A DNA stretch of 64,000 bases. Origin: Scytalidium lignicola (Eukaryota; Ascomycota; Leotiomycetes). The DNA is taken from assembly GCA_002812745.2 (NCBI GenBank), contig NCSJ02000027.1, positions 167,844 through 231,843 on the forward strand, in the 5' to 3' direction. Shown piece after piece: positions 1-11,095 of this stretch (its first letter is position 1; the number at the start of each line of letters is the position of its first letter). The notes under the pieces were generated by a model, which worked only from the letters and a program-made list of their open reading frames with translations, was not told the DNA's origin and did no database searches. A program made the position numbers and the translations under genes.

Positions 1-60
1 TCTACTCCTAATTAAATTGTTATTAAATACCTAAGTTTTATGATTTTTATCGCAATATGC

Positions 61-97
61 CCTGTGCGACACAGACTTACGACACCCGGCTTGTTAA
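61..97. repeat. Terminal-repeat-like end of a Tc1-type element cut by the window edge
   Basis: Bases 70-95 (CACAGACTTACGACACCCGG and following) resemble the right inverted end of the complete Tc1-like element at 4548-4580, which reads CACAGACTTATGACGCTCGG. Most differences are C/T transitions. The rest of the element would lie left of the window. This is inference from one short match. Confidence 0.45.
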
Positions 98-104
98 GAA
101 CTAG

Positions 105-1022
105 CTAAGCGCTTGCGAGACTTGGTTTGCTAGTGACTTCTTGCAATAGGGCATCAATCTGGCCTAAGCGTCGCATCCTGTCTTCCTCTACTCGAGTAGG
201 CGTTATGGTCTCTGGGGTGACAATTTCCAGTTCTCGTAATTCGCTCAAATTTTCCAACTCCATCTTCATTTGCTTAGCTAGAACTACCCAGGACTCAATC
301 TCAATATACCGGATAGATTGTTGTCGCTCTATCCGCAGCTTCTGAAGCTTAGATAACAAAGTTAGCTCTTGGATTGTGCAGAGAGCTTTTGAGCCGGAGG
401 ATGCGACGATTGTTAGACTTCTAATGGCATCGCGGCGATTAGGATTGATTGCTTTACAAAAACTTGTAGCAAGCCTAGGCGTTACAACGGGATATTGAAA
501 ATGATTGATAGAGTAGAAAATAGGCTCGGCTTCGATATATATCCTTCGACAGGTTTCAAGGATCAAGAGAACTGATGGCCGAAGGTTTTTACGATGGTTG
601 GCTGGGTACCACTTTAGTTGTACGCTCGGTGACTCTATAGATAGAACCTGCTCGTAGATTCGAAGTCGAAGCTCAACTGGAAGACTGAAAAGTCTACACT
701 GATGTTGTTCATGTATTAATATTGCGTAGTTGTTCTGCGTTGCCATTTTGCAGTCATTGTTTTCGGATTCGCTCGATCTCGCAGCACTCTGCAACGCAAA
801 CTTGTAATGCCAAGTAAACGCCAGGGTTAGATGAGAAGCGGTATGATCGTGTCCGGAAATAGTGTTTTCCCTCTCCACAACCTCCCAGTCCTCGTCATCG
901 CTGGTGTCAAACCTAACACCTTCGAAGACGTGTTGGTCAGGTATTTCGGATGACGCCGTGAGACCTTGTTTGGGTAAGTAAAACAATATATATGACTCCA
1001 ATAGAAAAAGAATTGCAGCCAT
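105..1022 (-). CDS. F-box-like / 2EXR-type fungal hypothetical protein
   Basis: A 305-codon open frame. The recognisable part begins near residue 112 with a LPVELRLRIYEQVL motif, the F-box-like opening of a very large fungal family. It is followed by an ETCRRIYIEAEPIFYS segment and a leucine-rich, charged C-terminal half, which is the usual layout of 2EXR/F-box-like proteins of 200-350 residues. Function within the family is generally unknown; a role as ubiquitin-ligase adaptor is only a possibility. The start is uncertain. An internal ATG at 744-746 gives a 213-residue protein starting just before the F-box-like region, while the long form adds an acidic SDDEDWEVVE stretch. It sits in a transposon-rich flank and may be decaying. 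Confidence 0.6.
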   Translation of the reverse strand: MAAILFLLESYILFYLPKQGLTASSEIPDQHVFEGVRFDTSDDEDWEVVERENTISGHDHTASHLTLAFTWHYKFALQSAARSSESENNDCKMATQNNYAILIHEQHQCRLFSLPVELRLRIYEQVLSIESPSVQLKWYPANHRKNLRPSVLLILETCRRIYIEAEPIFYSINHFQYPVVTPRLATSFCKAINPNRRDAIRSLTIVASSGSKALCTIQELTLLSKLQKLRIERQQSIRYIEIESWVVLAKQMKMELENLSELRELEIVTPETITPTRVEEDRMRRLGQIDALLQEVTSKPSLASA

Positions 1023-1929
1023 AGTCTGCTTGGGGGTAATGACAACTTACCATTTGTTTCTTCATTCATTTCGGTATGACCGGGATTTAAATCACTTAGA
1101 TCTTAGTGCACGATGTGGCAGAAGACGAAAGAGAAATTGGGCCTGGTGGGGAAAGTTAACATTGCGAGCGACTTGCATTTACTGCATGCAGCCGAACAAA
1201 GATACTGTAAGGATACGCGTCATCGGATGATCGGTGGGGCTGGAGCCTTCCAAAACATCGCCACCAAAGCTACTCCGTAATAGTTAGTTGCGCTCATGCG
1301 CTGGTTTATCACTATCTCAAGGTCCTGCTCTCTCGAAAGCCTTTGTAAGTAAACAATCCGCATCGCATCTGCTCAGTCGCCCTTCCTACCTGGGATGCCA
1401 TATCTACTATAGATGTTCTCCAAGGCTGCCGTATCCAAGTAGATGCCCGTTGGATTAAGTTGTAGAGTCGAGGACTTTGCCTTTGCGGTGACCTCCCCCC
1501 CATCTGCAGATAGTCCTGCTTACCGTTTATGAATCTTCCACCCCATTTATTCTTCCGAGGCAATTTCCTTTCTCCGATATGTTCAGAAAGNCGCTTCTGG
1601 ATATCTTCCGGTAGCATATTCTTCGGGAGAGGATAGGCAATTTTCTAGATCTGTATTAGCACCAGTCGTATATTCCAAGCAAGTACTCGCTTTACTTACT
1701 ATCTCTGCTATAGATGGCGGCCACGATGCATGGTCCTTAGATCTGTACGTGGTGTATCGACCACGCTTGCAAATGATCAGAGCGACTTTAGTTATAATAT
1801 ATTAGTTTAACATACAAAATTAAGAGGTTAAATTACAAGGTGATAAGAAAAGGAGTATTATACAAGAATAAGTGCTTGTTCATGAGGAGAATCTTATTTA
1901 GATGTACTTATTACAACATTTATAAGCCC
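1023..1929. other. No supported gene
   Basis: No convincing gene. A minus-strand open frame at 1312-1617 (101 codons, with an n at about 1591) has no recognisable domain and could be a degraded fragment. Composition drifts to AT-rich from about 1790. Confidence 0.5.
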
Positions 1930-2401
1930 ATTTTATCCGACCTGTTTGTCATAGCCAGATTCATCTATGAAGACATACTAGTACGAAAGAAAATTCGAAG
2001 TATTGTGAACGTATAAATCTCGCAGATCAGCATTTCGTCCCTGTGCTATACGGCGAATTGTTTTTTTTACTCCAGCCGATGGATTTTAGCGCCCTGGCTA
2101 TGCTGTAGGTTGTCACTTGCACTTTGAACTTGTCCCAAATGAAGAGAACCATCTCCTCCAAATAAAGCCCAGGATCTTTTAGCAAGTGTTTGCATAGAGC
2201 ATCTAATATCGGAGATATAATGCTTTGGGGCCGTCCGACGGGATTCAGAGACGTTTTGGGAGGACGTTTTGATCTTCTTCGATGGATAGCACGCCGACTA
2301 CAACCTGCAACGTTAGCTATTTGCTGAGCCTTGAATGGAACCTTGCTCGCGATCATATCGCTAATTATTACATGCTGTGACTCTGCAAGATGCGGCGCCA
2401 T
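1930..2401 (-). pseudogene. Tc1/IS630-type transposase fragment (N-terminal half)
   Basis: From the ATG at 2399-2401 the frame reads MAPHLAESQHVIISDMIASK, then a helix-turn-helix-like region (QQIANVAGCSRRAIHRRRS), a GRPQSI linker and ALKSIGWSKK. This is the DNA-binding half of a fungal Tc1/mariner-superfamily transposase. The frame shifts at a run of eight T at about 2061-2068, and the protein can be followed in another frame to FIDESGYDKQ, the first catalytic D block. The sequence then becomes AT-rich and unalignable near 1930. The RNase H-like C-terminal half is missing, so it is non-functional. It is not the same family member as the element at 3360-4580. Confidence 0.7.
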
Positions 2402-2857
2402 TCTGGGGAGGGAATTGCCTTGGCCTTTGAGCGAGACATCTTCGTTGACATGCTGTGAAAAGGACATGAAGCATACTCCCCAGAGGCCCGTGCGCCTGTC
2501 TTGAGCCGCACGACGAGTTCCCTTCAAGTCCAATAATTTGAATCTCCGCGCGAAGCATCGTTGACGCTGCTTAGAATAAGACACGGTAATTACCATAGAA
2601 TTCGGAATCTGACACATTATATAGCTAACATGTTATTGCTAGACTACTAATAAATGGTTGCCACGATGTTGACGCATAGAACTCGTTTAGGCAACAGCAA
2701 GGCGAGGAGGGTGACAGACTTCTTAAAACCATAGAGCGAGCCCTTCGAGAACAATGGATCGCTCCATCAATCGTTTAGGCTCTATTTTCGTGCCTACACC
2801 GAACTCATACCTCCAGCTCGTCTGCCACTCGTCCCAACTACCTCTTTGATACTCGCG
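2402..2857. other. No supported gene
   Basis: An open frame extends upstream of the transposase start to 2617, but the extra residues show no transposase or other domain character. The remainder is the probable 5' flank of the vWA fragment. Confidence 0.45.
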
Positions 2858-3007
2858 ATGTCTGACCAGTCGCCTAGCACGGTGTTCGGCTGCCTCCTCG
2901 ATGTATCCGGCTCTATGCGCGAGGCTTTAGACACCGGCCGTTCTGATGAGCATACAATCGAGCGCATACGTGCCGTGCTCCGTGCAGCGTTGAAGATTAA
3001 ACGATGA
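2858..3007 (+). pseudogene. Truncated vWA-domain protein (N-terminal 49 residues)
   Basis: The ATG at 2858 opens a 49-residue frame beginning MSDQSPSTVFGCLLDVSGSM. DVSGS fits the DxSxS metal-ion-dependent adhesion site that starts a von Willebrand factor A domain, and the following EHTIERIRAVLRAALKI helix fits helix 1 of the fold. The frame ends at TGA 3005-3007 exactly where the sequence becomes AT-rich with an n beside a T run. The gene therefore appears cut, and the remaining ~150 residues of the domain are absent. Fungal vWA proteins starting this way are usually long, uncharacterised cytosolic proteins. Likely a remnant left by transposon activity. Confidence 0.6.
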
Positions 3008-3359
3008 GCAAATCCTGAACCTTTTTCACTTTTTTNACAAGAAATGATAGTTGTCTTCTAAAAAATATAATAGTAATAAAATTTATAAAAAAAAAAGTGA
3101 ATGTTGAATGTAATAGTTGAAATATAGTAGATTCTTCCATCTGGTCAGGCCAAAATTGTCCTGGATAATCTTCAAGTCACAAAGAGCTGAAGGAATTCTT
3201 GGTTATGATTTTTTTAATTTGTGTTGGCTGGAGTGGATATTGTAATGCGAGAGGAGGTTAACTATCCGCTATTTCGCGCCAATCCTCACCTTACTCTGTG
3301 TGTGAGCGCAGACCTACAATTCCTAACAGAGCAGAATCGGCATTCTTATATTAATCCTA
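3008..3359. other. AT-rich flank of the Tc1-like element
   Basis: No gene is visible. It contains an n in a T run at about 3036 and poly-A/T tracts, and leads to the TA target site at 3358-3359. Confidence 0.5.
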
Positions 3360-3392
3360 ACGAACCGAGCGTCATAAGTCTGTGTACACCCC
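3360..3392 (+). repeat. Left terminal inverted repeat
   Basis: 33 bp, exact reverse complement of 4548-4580; preceded by TA at 3358-3359. Confidence 0.92.
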
Positions 3393-3415
3393 TTATTAAA
3401 TTGATAAATTGCTAC

Positions 3416-4523
3416 TTAATTTGATGTCATCCATCCTTGACGTGCTACAACTTCCCATATCCAATGCTTTTGATCTATAATCAATCCATTAATCCATTCC
3501 TGATCAAGTGCATTCCATTCTTCTATGATTGCGTTGGCCATTTCGATTTTATTTGTAGGTTGGATTTTGCGACGGTGAAGCGACTATTTTATAGCTCTCC
3601 AACATTTTTCAATTGGATTAAGATCAGGACTTGTAGAAGGGTGATTTAATAGTTGAATACCATGTTTCTCTCTGAATATTGCACAAGGATTTGTAATAGA
3701 CTTATGACCATGAGCAGAGTTGCCATCTTCCATAAATATAAGTGTATATCCAAGTTCTGAGGTAACTACTCTAAAATCCTCTAGAATAACTTCAATTGCT
3801 GGCTCCAGGATTTGATTCAAGTAATCTATTTGTATAAATGCTCCATGTTTGCCATAGCCATGTATAATAATCAATTCTGATTTATAATTATACCCAATTG
3901 CTCCTCAACAATTAACTAGTGTTGTATGTCCTCGATGAAATTGATGTTGAATATAAGTTGAACAAAATCGATCACCATGTTTGCATGTAACTTTAGTTTT
4001 AGAAGAATGATCACCAATCAAAAAAAGTACATTCATCAGAAAAGAGAACTGAAAACCATTGTATCGTCCAAAACAAGTATTGTAATCCATATAACCATCG
4101 TTGAATAGCTTGTAACTTGGTTAAATATGGCTTTTGGCATGCTATACACCGATAATACCCCACTTCCTTCAAACGCCTTTCAATTGTTTGTGCAAAGCAT
4201 TCAAGGTGTAATTCTGCCTTTAATTGAAAATAATCAAGACATCTATGCTCGTATGATAAACAAATATAATTGATAATATCCAAAACAGCTTGTTGAGTGA
4301 GTAATCGTGGTTTTCCTATATGAGTAGGTCGTATCCTCTCAGGCGCACCATATTTCAAAATTCGATTAACCGTTGATCGACCAATCCTATACACTTTTGC
4401 AAGTTGTGAAGGACCCTAATTTGCAAGGAATCGAAGCTGTCGGATAGCTTCTTTATGCTTTGTAAGTATTTCATATCCTAATTCATGCTCTGGCATTGGA
4501 TTTGGAGGTGTTGTAGGTTCCAT
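3416..4523 (-). pseudogene. Tc1/mariner-type DDE transposase, broken
   Basis: The ATG is at 4521-4523 and the natural TAA at 3416-3418. In order there is an N-terminal HTH region (YRIGRSTVNRILKYG), a GKPRLLT linker, the first catalytic block FSDECTF, the second block MEDGNSAHGHKS, and the third block SPDLNPIEKCWRAIK with the final acidic residue in PDLNPIE. Damage consists of an in-frame stop before GPSQLAK, a one-base frameshift in a seven-T run just after the SDECTF block (about 4020-4026), a TGA at 3905-3907 in what should be a Trp-Gly-Ala-Ile block, and a TAG at 3584-3586 shortly after WRAIK. The reading resumes to the C-terminal end after each break, so decay is recent. Confidence 0.85.
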
Positions 4524-4547
4524 TTTGGTGGTGTAATTATTAAGGAT

Positions 4548-4580
4548 GGGGTGTACACAGACTTATGACGCTCGGTTCGT
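4548..4580 (-). repeat. Right terminal inverted repeat
   Basis: 33 bp, exact reverse complement of 3360-3392. The T at 4580 with the following A forms the TA of the insertion site. Confidence 0.92.
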
Positions 4581-4859
4581 AACGCATTATAGAGGAAGTC
4601 ATTATCATCATAAACCGATAAGCAACTTGAGCCATAATCTGTAAGTGTGGCTAAGCTAAGTGAGCTCTTGCCACTTCATAAGAGAGAGATATCCCTTTGT
4701 GTCCCTTCAGAGATGAATGAAAAAGAAGCTTTAAGGGAAAATTCGTAGACGTTCCTGATTCTCTGAGTTCCGTAGATCTCAAACCAACAGCTTTTTCCTT
4801 ACCACAAAAGTTCCACTACCTGATCCACCAAATCGTGAACCCCACCGGCCTTTCAGACG
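4581..4859. other. 3' flank of the NACHT-ankyrin gene
   Basis: Intergenic; no gene seen. Confidence 0.5.
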
Positions 4860-7800
4860 TCACCCATCAGTTTCGGTCTCCTCGACCTCTCCTTCGTACA
4901 TCCAACCAAAACTAGGATACAGCTTCACAAATCTGACAGTTCTTCCACTCATCACCTGACCGTGGATTGTAAACTCCGCAACAGTGTCTTCTCCCCCACC
5001 GTCAAATAGCGTTACATCCTTCTTCAGGGTACTCAGCGATTTCCTCGCGGCTGTCTCGACCTTGAACCCTGTGGGTTCTGAGAATTCCTGGCTGAAAAGC
5101 TCTGTACGCCCTGTACTATACGTGTAGCTTCCTTCCCACTGTCCGACAAGAGCATTCACCCACCACTCTAGATCACGGCTCCCATTGTCTAGTGGAATAG
5201 CGGCGTTGCTCTCCTTGCCTGCCGGATCGTACTGTTCATTCTCTATTCCCGAATCGTCGTCCGCTTCATTGAGTGTGGCATCATCGTCTTTGCCAATGGC
5301 GGCATTTTCCTCTTCCACATTGTCGACAGGCGCATCCAAAGCCCCATGAGCAATGAGCATCCTGGCCAAATCGGTGCGGTTCATTCCTCCGCGATAGCCG
5401 GCGTCCTCAAGAGCGGTTAACAAAGCTATTTCACTCCTACCGTCCGCGGAGGGCTGGCCCTTTTCTAGCATGAGTGCCACGAGCTCGTGCGAGTTCTGGT
5501 CGACGGCCATCATGAGCGGCGATGTTGACGATGATTGCTCCGCGGAGCCGATCTGGCGGTAAACGTCGGCCCCTCGCTGTAGAAGCAACTGGACCATCTC
5601 TTGCGACCTATTTGCTATCGCTATTGGTAGTATAGCGTCTGTAACGAGATCTTTTGCTGCAGGAAAAGATCGCCATACGGAGCCTAGGACCATGGCCTTC
5701 TGCGTGTTAGTGCCCCAGGATAGGTTTTTAACCATCTGCTCTTCCGCCTCAGACCAGACCACTGCATCAACGGGCACGTTGGTCGAGTCCTTGTCCGAAC
5801 TCTTAGCTCTCAGTATGTTCTCTGAGAGCTCATCGAAAAGAGCCTTCTGATCCGTCTTAAGAGTAAGCGCTAAGATGTCTTTCGCGACGTCGATGCTGAG
5901 AGTAGATTGAACGAGGGTCTTCAGAAGTGAGTCGGCAAGACTCTCATAGCCACACTCCACGGCCATAGTGTAGGGTGTTACACCATTATGTTCCTTGCTC
6001 GATGGAGAGGCACCGTGAGAAATCAAGAGCTCAGCAACTTCCTTGGAGTTAGCTCGCGCGGCGTAATGCAATGGTGTCCAGCCGTCCTTGTCCATCAAGT
6101 CCACCGCGGTGCTATGCTTTAATAGTAGTAGTGTGATCGGTACTGAGCCAATATGACAGGCTACATGCAATGCCGTCGCACCCCAGATGTCTTGATTAGA
6201 CGGATTTGCATGATATTTAAGCAACAACCGGACTACATCCTCGTTTTCCATTTCTGTAGCCAGAAATAGCGGCGTTTGCTCGCTGCGCAGTCTCTCGTCC
6301 ACGTCGACACCCTTTTCAAGGAGGAACTCGATGATATTCAGGTGGTTCTGTATGATCGCTCCGACCAGTGGCGACCGGCCTGACTTGGTCCTCAAGTTCA
6401 TGTCGGCTCCAGCTTCGACAAGTTTTCTCACCATGTCAATCTGCCCTAGCTTGCACGCATAATATAGCGCCGTCTTGCCCTCTCCGTCAACGGTATTCAG
6501 ATCTCCGCATGCATCAACGAGTTGACTAAAGATGTCGCTTGATCCGAGAAAGACTGCCGCAATTAGGGGCGTGCCGTACTCCTCACCTTTCTGAGAAGGA
6601 TCGGCTTTGTGTTCAAGCAAGACTTTCACAGTCGGTCCCTGTCCGTTCAAGATGGCAGCTTGCAAAGGGCATCCTAGTCCCCCTCCCACAAGGGTGCCGT
6701 CGCTGGGCTTGAGATTGATCAAGCGCCTCACAATCTCGATCAGGCCTAGCATTGCGGCATAATACACTGGAGACGGGCTGATTTCACGTTTTGTACTCGA
6801 GGTGGATACCTCCAATTCTTCGTCCTCTGAACTGCTCTCTGAAGCTCCGTCGTCTGAGCTGTCGTCGAGAGTTTCAGATTCAACCTCTTGCAAGCTCCCG
6901 TAGCCACTATCAGTACGTGTACTACCGGCTGGCCGCCGTAAACCCCTGGTTGCATCACGCGTCGTCTCTTGCAAATGCCCTTCAAACAGTTCCGCCCAGG
7001 TCCTCCAACGTGTCGTGCTAAAGAGTTTCCAGGCAATCTCCGAGGTTTTATGCCTGGTGTCGCTGGATTGGCCTCGGTAGAAGTGGTCGTGCCAACTGGC
7101 GGCCGTGTAGGAAAAGAACGGATAAGTATGAAGGAAATCGGACACGTTGTTGACGTCGTTTTGTGGCATGCGGTCAAACTCGTCGTAACACATGTATTGG
7201 AGACAAAGAGAAGCTATCCAATCGTGCTCGGTGTTCTCAGCCCCAAAGCAAAGCCTTCGATTTGATGCCATGACACAGAATGCATTTTTCTGCAGGAACT
7301 CCTTGACGGAGAAGTGGACAAAGTGAATCGTATGCGATTCCAGCGGCGTGCTCTCGTCCACTTTGCGCAGCTCAATGAGAGATCCACACGGCATGCGTAT
7401 ATAGTTCTGAACAAAGTCCTCATCCACAGCTCCTTCTGTAAAATCCAAGGGGAGATCGTCGTGGGGGTATGTCGATGGGGTGTCGTTGAAGGTGACGGCA
7501 AGCGCCTCTGTCATTTCGCGCACCGTCAGCGGTCGAACAGCGTAAAGAATCCATTTCAGGATCACTACCGCTCGATCGGTATTGGGGGCTTTGGGATCGA
7601 GAATCTTGTCCAGTTCTGCTTGGTAGGCACCGTATATTTCGCTGGGCGTTGTCTTAAGCAGTTTGTCGACCTGCTTTTTGGTCGCGCCCTTCTTCACATT
7701 CTTGTCGAGAAGAGCAATCCAAAGAAACATGCCCTCGCTTTTTTCAACAGCTTCCTCCGCCATGACGCTCAACATCTGTTTCTTGCCGAGCTTACTCTCC

Positions 7801-9629
7801 AAGACAGTCTGCGAGAAGGATGACAAGTCTTGTTTCGTATCATCCTTTGTGACGCCGTGATCGATTACATTCAGCGTGTCTGGGTCCCTGGAAGACTCCT
7901 TCATGACCGTCTCGATATCAGGTTGATTGCGGCTCACCAACAGGACCCGGATTCCCAAGCCCCGGATGGTCTCAGTGAGCTTTTCTAAGAAATGGACACG
8001 GCAAGACTGCGCATGGTATTTAGATATCTTAGTAGGAGCATCAAGACATTCGTCGTATCCGTCAATCACTAGAGTGCAACGGGGCTCTTTGATCATCAAC
8101 TTGGAGAACAGTGACCAAAGATAATCTTGGTCAGCTTCCGAGGCAATGCATTTGTTGCTCATCTCTTGCTTCGCCTACTCATCCTCCATGATGGTGTCAA
8201 CGGCAGCGTCCATCTGGACGACTAGCTGCCCAATCCAGGACTTGAGAATGGCGAATGGGTGTCTCCTGTCAAGATCTCCTCCAGAACAAAAGAAAAACAC
8301 GGTTCGGCCGTAGCTGCTATTGTCTCCCTGCATGTGATCAATGACTCTGGCGCACAGGACGGATTTGCCGAATCCGGCCGGTCCATGAAGCCAGAGAATC
8401 TTTGACACCTTGCTGTTGTAATCGGTCCACTCCTGGAATTTGGGATGACCTAGGATCCAGTCGCACGTGGATCCATGCCGAAGCCTGAGCGCCTCCTTTT
8501 GAGCATCATCCGTGGATATTAGTGCTAGCCAGTCTCGGATCTGAACACGTTGGTCATGGATGGATTTTTTGGGCTTCATGAGCACTTCCCAAAGTTCTTT
8601 TAAAGATGACAGCAGTTCGTCATGACGCTTTGCACTTTTCGTATTGCTGTCTAGTATGAAGGTATCAGTCTACCGTCTGTCCTTTGCTTTGGGGACCTTG
8701 CTCGTGGATACCTTGCCACTTCGTCTCGTTAGACAAACGATACACGTCGCCAACCAGAACGGAAACGCTGTCAACGAAGTCTCTGACGGCCCGCTTTAAG
8801 CCATGGAATATGCCCTTTACCCATCGAACTACACTGGCGTCAATGCTTGCCGCAAATCAATAACGGAATGAGGCACCTTACCACCGGCGTTCTGGTCAAA
8901 GAACCGTCTGGCGGTTGCCAGAAACTTCAATACTTTGCCGTATACTTCGACGATTGTCCTAGAAAGTTCCGTCTGGAGCTGCGTCAGTCCCGACAGAGGC
9001 ATATCCTTTTCCACCTCAGCGACCTGCACTATAATGCGTGAGACAATTTCGAGCCCATCGACCATCTTAGCATAGGCCTCGAAGTCGCTGACAGAAACCT
9101 GAACCAACCACCGTCAGCAATTTTCCAGCCACAGAATACCGTAGCGGAAACTTTACCTCGATTAGAAACTTGACCCCCGCCCAAGGCAAGGCCGCGTGAA
9201 CGGGATCAAAACTCACGATGGCATCTCCAATTGTCTCGAACCTTCTAACCCAAGACACAATCTTCTCCAGCACGTCTCGGAGCTTTACCTCCGTCCCATC
9301 GTTCCTTGTGAATAGGATCCATTTCTTCTTCTCGCACTCATTCTTTTTGTTTTCGAGATTCAGGGCAAAGACCTTGGCATTGAAGCATCGCGCTTTGTTG
9401 AGCCCGAGGGTCGCCTTGTCATTCGCATCATGCTTGCGGCAGGCTTCGTCCCATCGCCCATACCGTGCACTGTGTGAAATACTTTAGAATCAACTTCCCG
9501 GCGAGACACCCGACAGCGAAGTACAGTTGATATGCAAACTTCTTACCTCCGTCTAGCTTGCATCCGCTGAATGAGCAACCGGGTCAGGGCAACCTGCTCA
9601 AAGGATAGCTTATCATCTGGCGCGGCCAT
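4860..9629 (-). CDS. NACHT-ankyrin STAND (NLR-like) protein, interrupted by one in-frame TAG
   Basis: Exons by reading frame: 9629-9547, 9469-9157, 9098-8882, 8828-8712 and 8650-4860; all introns are GT-AG and the phases agree, giving about 1,506 codons. Domains are: a DUF7708-like N-terminal helical domain (residues ~70-170, HAALPWAGVKFLIE); NACHT with P-loop GPAGFGKS (~334) and Walker B LVIDGYDEC (~438); the usual winged-helix segment (ILKWILYAVRPLTVREMTEAL); an acidic Ser-rich linker; about ten ankyrin repeats (~865-1150 and beyond); and a C-terminal WEGSYTYSTGRTE domain. Such proteins act as cytosolic sensors in fungal self/non-self recognition (known of the class; this gene's ligand is unknown). 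TAG at 8175-8177, between Walker A and Walker B, replaces what could have been CAG, a RIP-type change. Everything downstream stays open for 1,100 codons, so the mutation is either very recent, read through, or a sequence error. Confidence 0.85.
8175..8177 (-). other. In-frame TAG inside the NACHT domain
   Basis: The codons read GAG TAG GCG in the same frame as the upstream P-loop block and the downstream Walker B block. No intron of plausible length removes it; the nearest GT...AG pair spans only about 16 bp. The TAG is one C-to-T step from CAG, in CpA context. Confidence 0.8.
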
Positions 9630-10377
9630 TAGGCCAGTCGCTGGATGGTCTTTCGAGAGACAAATAATCACGAAAGAAACTGGAGAGTCAAGAATGTTCG
9701 GTTCATTTGCCGTGGACCGCCAGAGTGAGATGGAAAGAGGGCCAAACCTGGGTCACCCCGGACTTGTTGGCACTTTATATCCCCAGCCTGAGAAGCCGTG
9801 CTAGATGCTTCCACAATATCAACGCCCGAGTAACGTAACGAGCCAAAGACGGCGGATTGGCTCCTCCTTTCGTTAGAGCACCGGGATGATGTTCAGCTGG
9901 GTGAAGGCTCGCGGTTTGGCTGCAGGAGGCTTTTCATGGTTGGCATGCGCCAACCAATTGCATTGCGGCCGTTAGGCCAGGAATGCGCATAACAAGGAGA
10001 GCTGGACCACTAAAAACTCAATGTGATGCCGATTAGGATTCGTAAAACCATAGTGCAGATGCTTCGATTTGCTGTATTTCCTGGTCAGTTGTCAGATTGG
10101 GGAAACTCTGTAGTAATTTCTTTTATCAGAATGATCGAGGACACAGGGCTCTTGGAAAGTTCTGCCTGAAAGCTTCCTATGCCTCAAATTTCTGCCCGAA
10201 AGGAGCCTCGGCCTCCTGGAATTGGATGAAGAACGGGGTGGGAATTGGAAGCCAAGGAGCACGCATGTAATACACTAAAAGGCGAATTGGGTGTTGCTAG
10301 TTTTTTAGTTAATTATTTTAACGGGATCCATTTTTAGACACCCTGTGGCTATGTGCCCGTTGCCTGGTTGTACTCTA
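9630..10377. other. Promoter side of the NACHT-ankyrin gene, no other gene seen
   Basis: Mixed composition to about 10.3 kb, then the transition into the AT-rich island. No open frame with recognisable content. Confidence 0.5.
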
Positions 10378-10721
10378 ACGAACCGGTTACCAAAAGTCTG
10401 TGTACCTCCGTACATCCTATTAAATTGATAAATTGCTACTTAATTTGGTGTCATCCATCCTCTACGGATCCGTATGTGTTGCAACTTCCCATATCCAATG
10501 CTTTTAATCTGCAATTAACCTATTAATCCATTTTTGATCAAATGCATACTATTCTTCTATTATTATATTGGCTATTTCAATTTTATATGTAAGTTGAATT
10601 TTGTGATAATAAAGCGATTATTTTATAACTCTTTAATATTTTTCGATTAAATTAAGATCAAGGCTTATAGAAAGGTAATTTAATAGTTGAATACTATATT
10701 TCTGTTTGAATATAATATAAG
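10378..10721 (-). mobile_element. Truncated, RIP-decayed copy of the Tc1-like element
   Basis: It starts ACGAACCG after a TA (10376-10377), retains AAAGTCTGTGTAC, and follows the sequence of 3360-3700 nearly base for base through the transposase C-terminus, with many C-to-T and G-to-A changes. The match stops abruptly at 10721, where an LTR-like sequence starting TGTTACGACTC takes over. The right half of the copy was not found nearby. Confidence 0.8.
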
Positions 10722-11095
10722 TGTTACGACTCAACCAGGATTACTGAAGGCCTGAGGCTCGGTAGCTAAGACTACACAGAGAACCTGACGTAATGAACAA
10801 GATCACGTGATGATGGATCACGTGATAAGGAAGGACTTAGACCCGGAGGTCCAAAAGGTCCTAAGGAGCTATAAGACCTAAGAGTCCTAAAGGTTTATAA
10901 GGATTTCATAAGTCTATATAAGTTCATAATTAGTCTTAGATAAGAGCTTTATGTTCAACTCAATTGACATTCTTATTCATAAGTTTATCATAATAACATT
11001 TTGACAATTGATTAAGTGTTGTATTAACCCTTTACCTTGTATACTAATAGTATACCTAATCTATATAACGATAGAATCCTGTTAGATTATTACAC
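10722..11095 (+). mobile_element. LTR-like sequence (family related to the Gypsy LTRs at 23.3 and 26.1 kb)
   Basis: It begins TGTTACGACTCAACC and contains CCTGAGGC, ACAGAGAACCTGA and runs of the form GGTCCTAAGGAG. The reverse complements of 23268-23647 and 26120-26492 begin TGTTATAGG and show the same order of blocks (CCTGAGGC or its decayed form, ATAGAGAACCT, repeated TCTAAGGGG-like runs, TCTATATAAG). The 3' end is set tentatively near TTACA at 11095. No target duplication was found on both sides. Confidence 0.6.

Larger units (their letters stand above)
3360..4580 (-). mobile_element. Tc1/mariner-superfamily DNA transposon with perfect 33-bp terminal inverted repeats
   Basis: The two ends (3360-3392 and 4548-4580) are exact reverse complements over 33 bp, beginning ACGAACCGAGCGTC. 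TA dinucleotides at the outer boundaries fit TA target-site insertion. The interior carries one minus-strand transposase relic (3416-4523). Length of about 1.22 kb suits the superfamily. The ends are perfectly preserved while the coding region has nonsense and frameshift changes, so the copy is non-autonomous but still looks cross-mobilisable. A RIP-decayed, truncated relative starts at 10378. Confidence 0.9.

Noticed and set aside
7314..7823. 169-codon plus-strand frame
   Set aside because: Lies opposite the NACHT-ankyrin coding exon, has no domain and uses codons as a shadow frame would.
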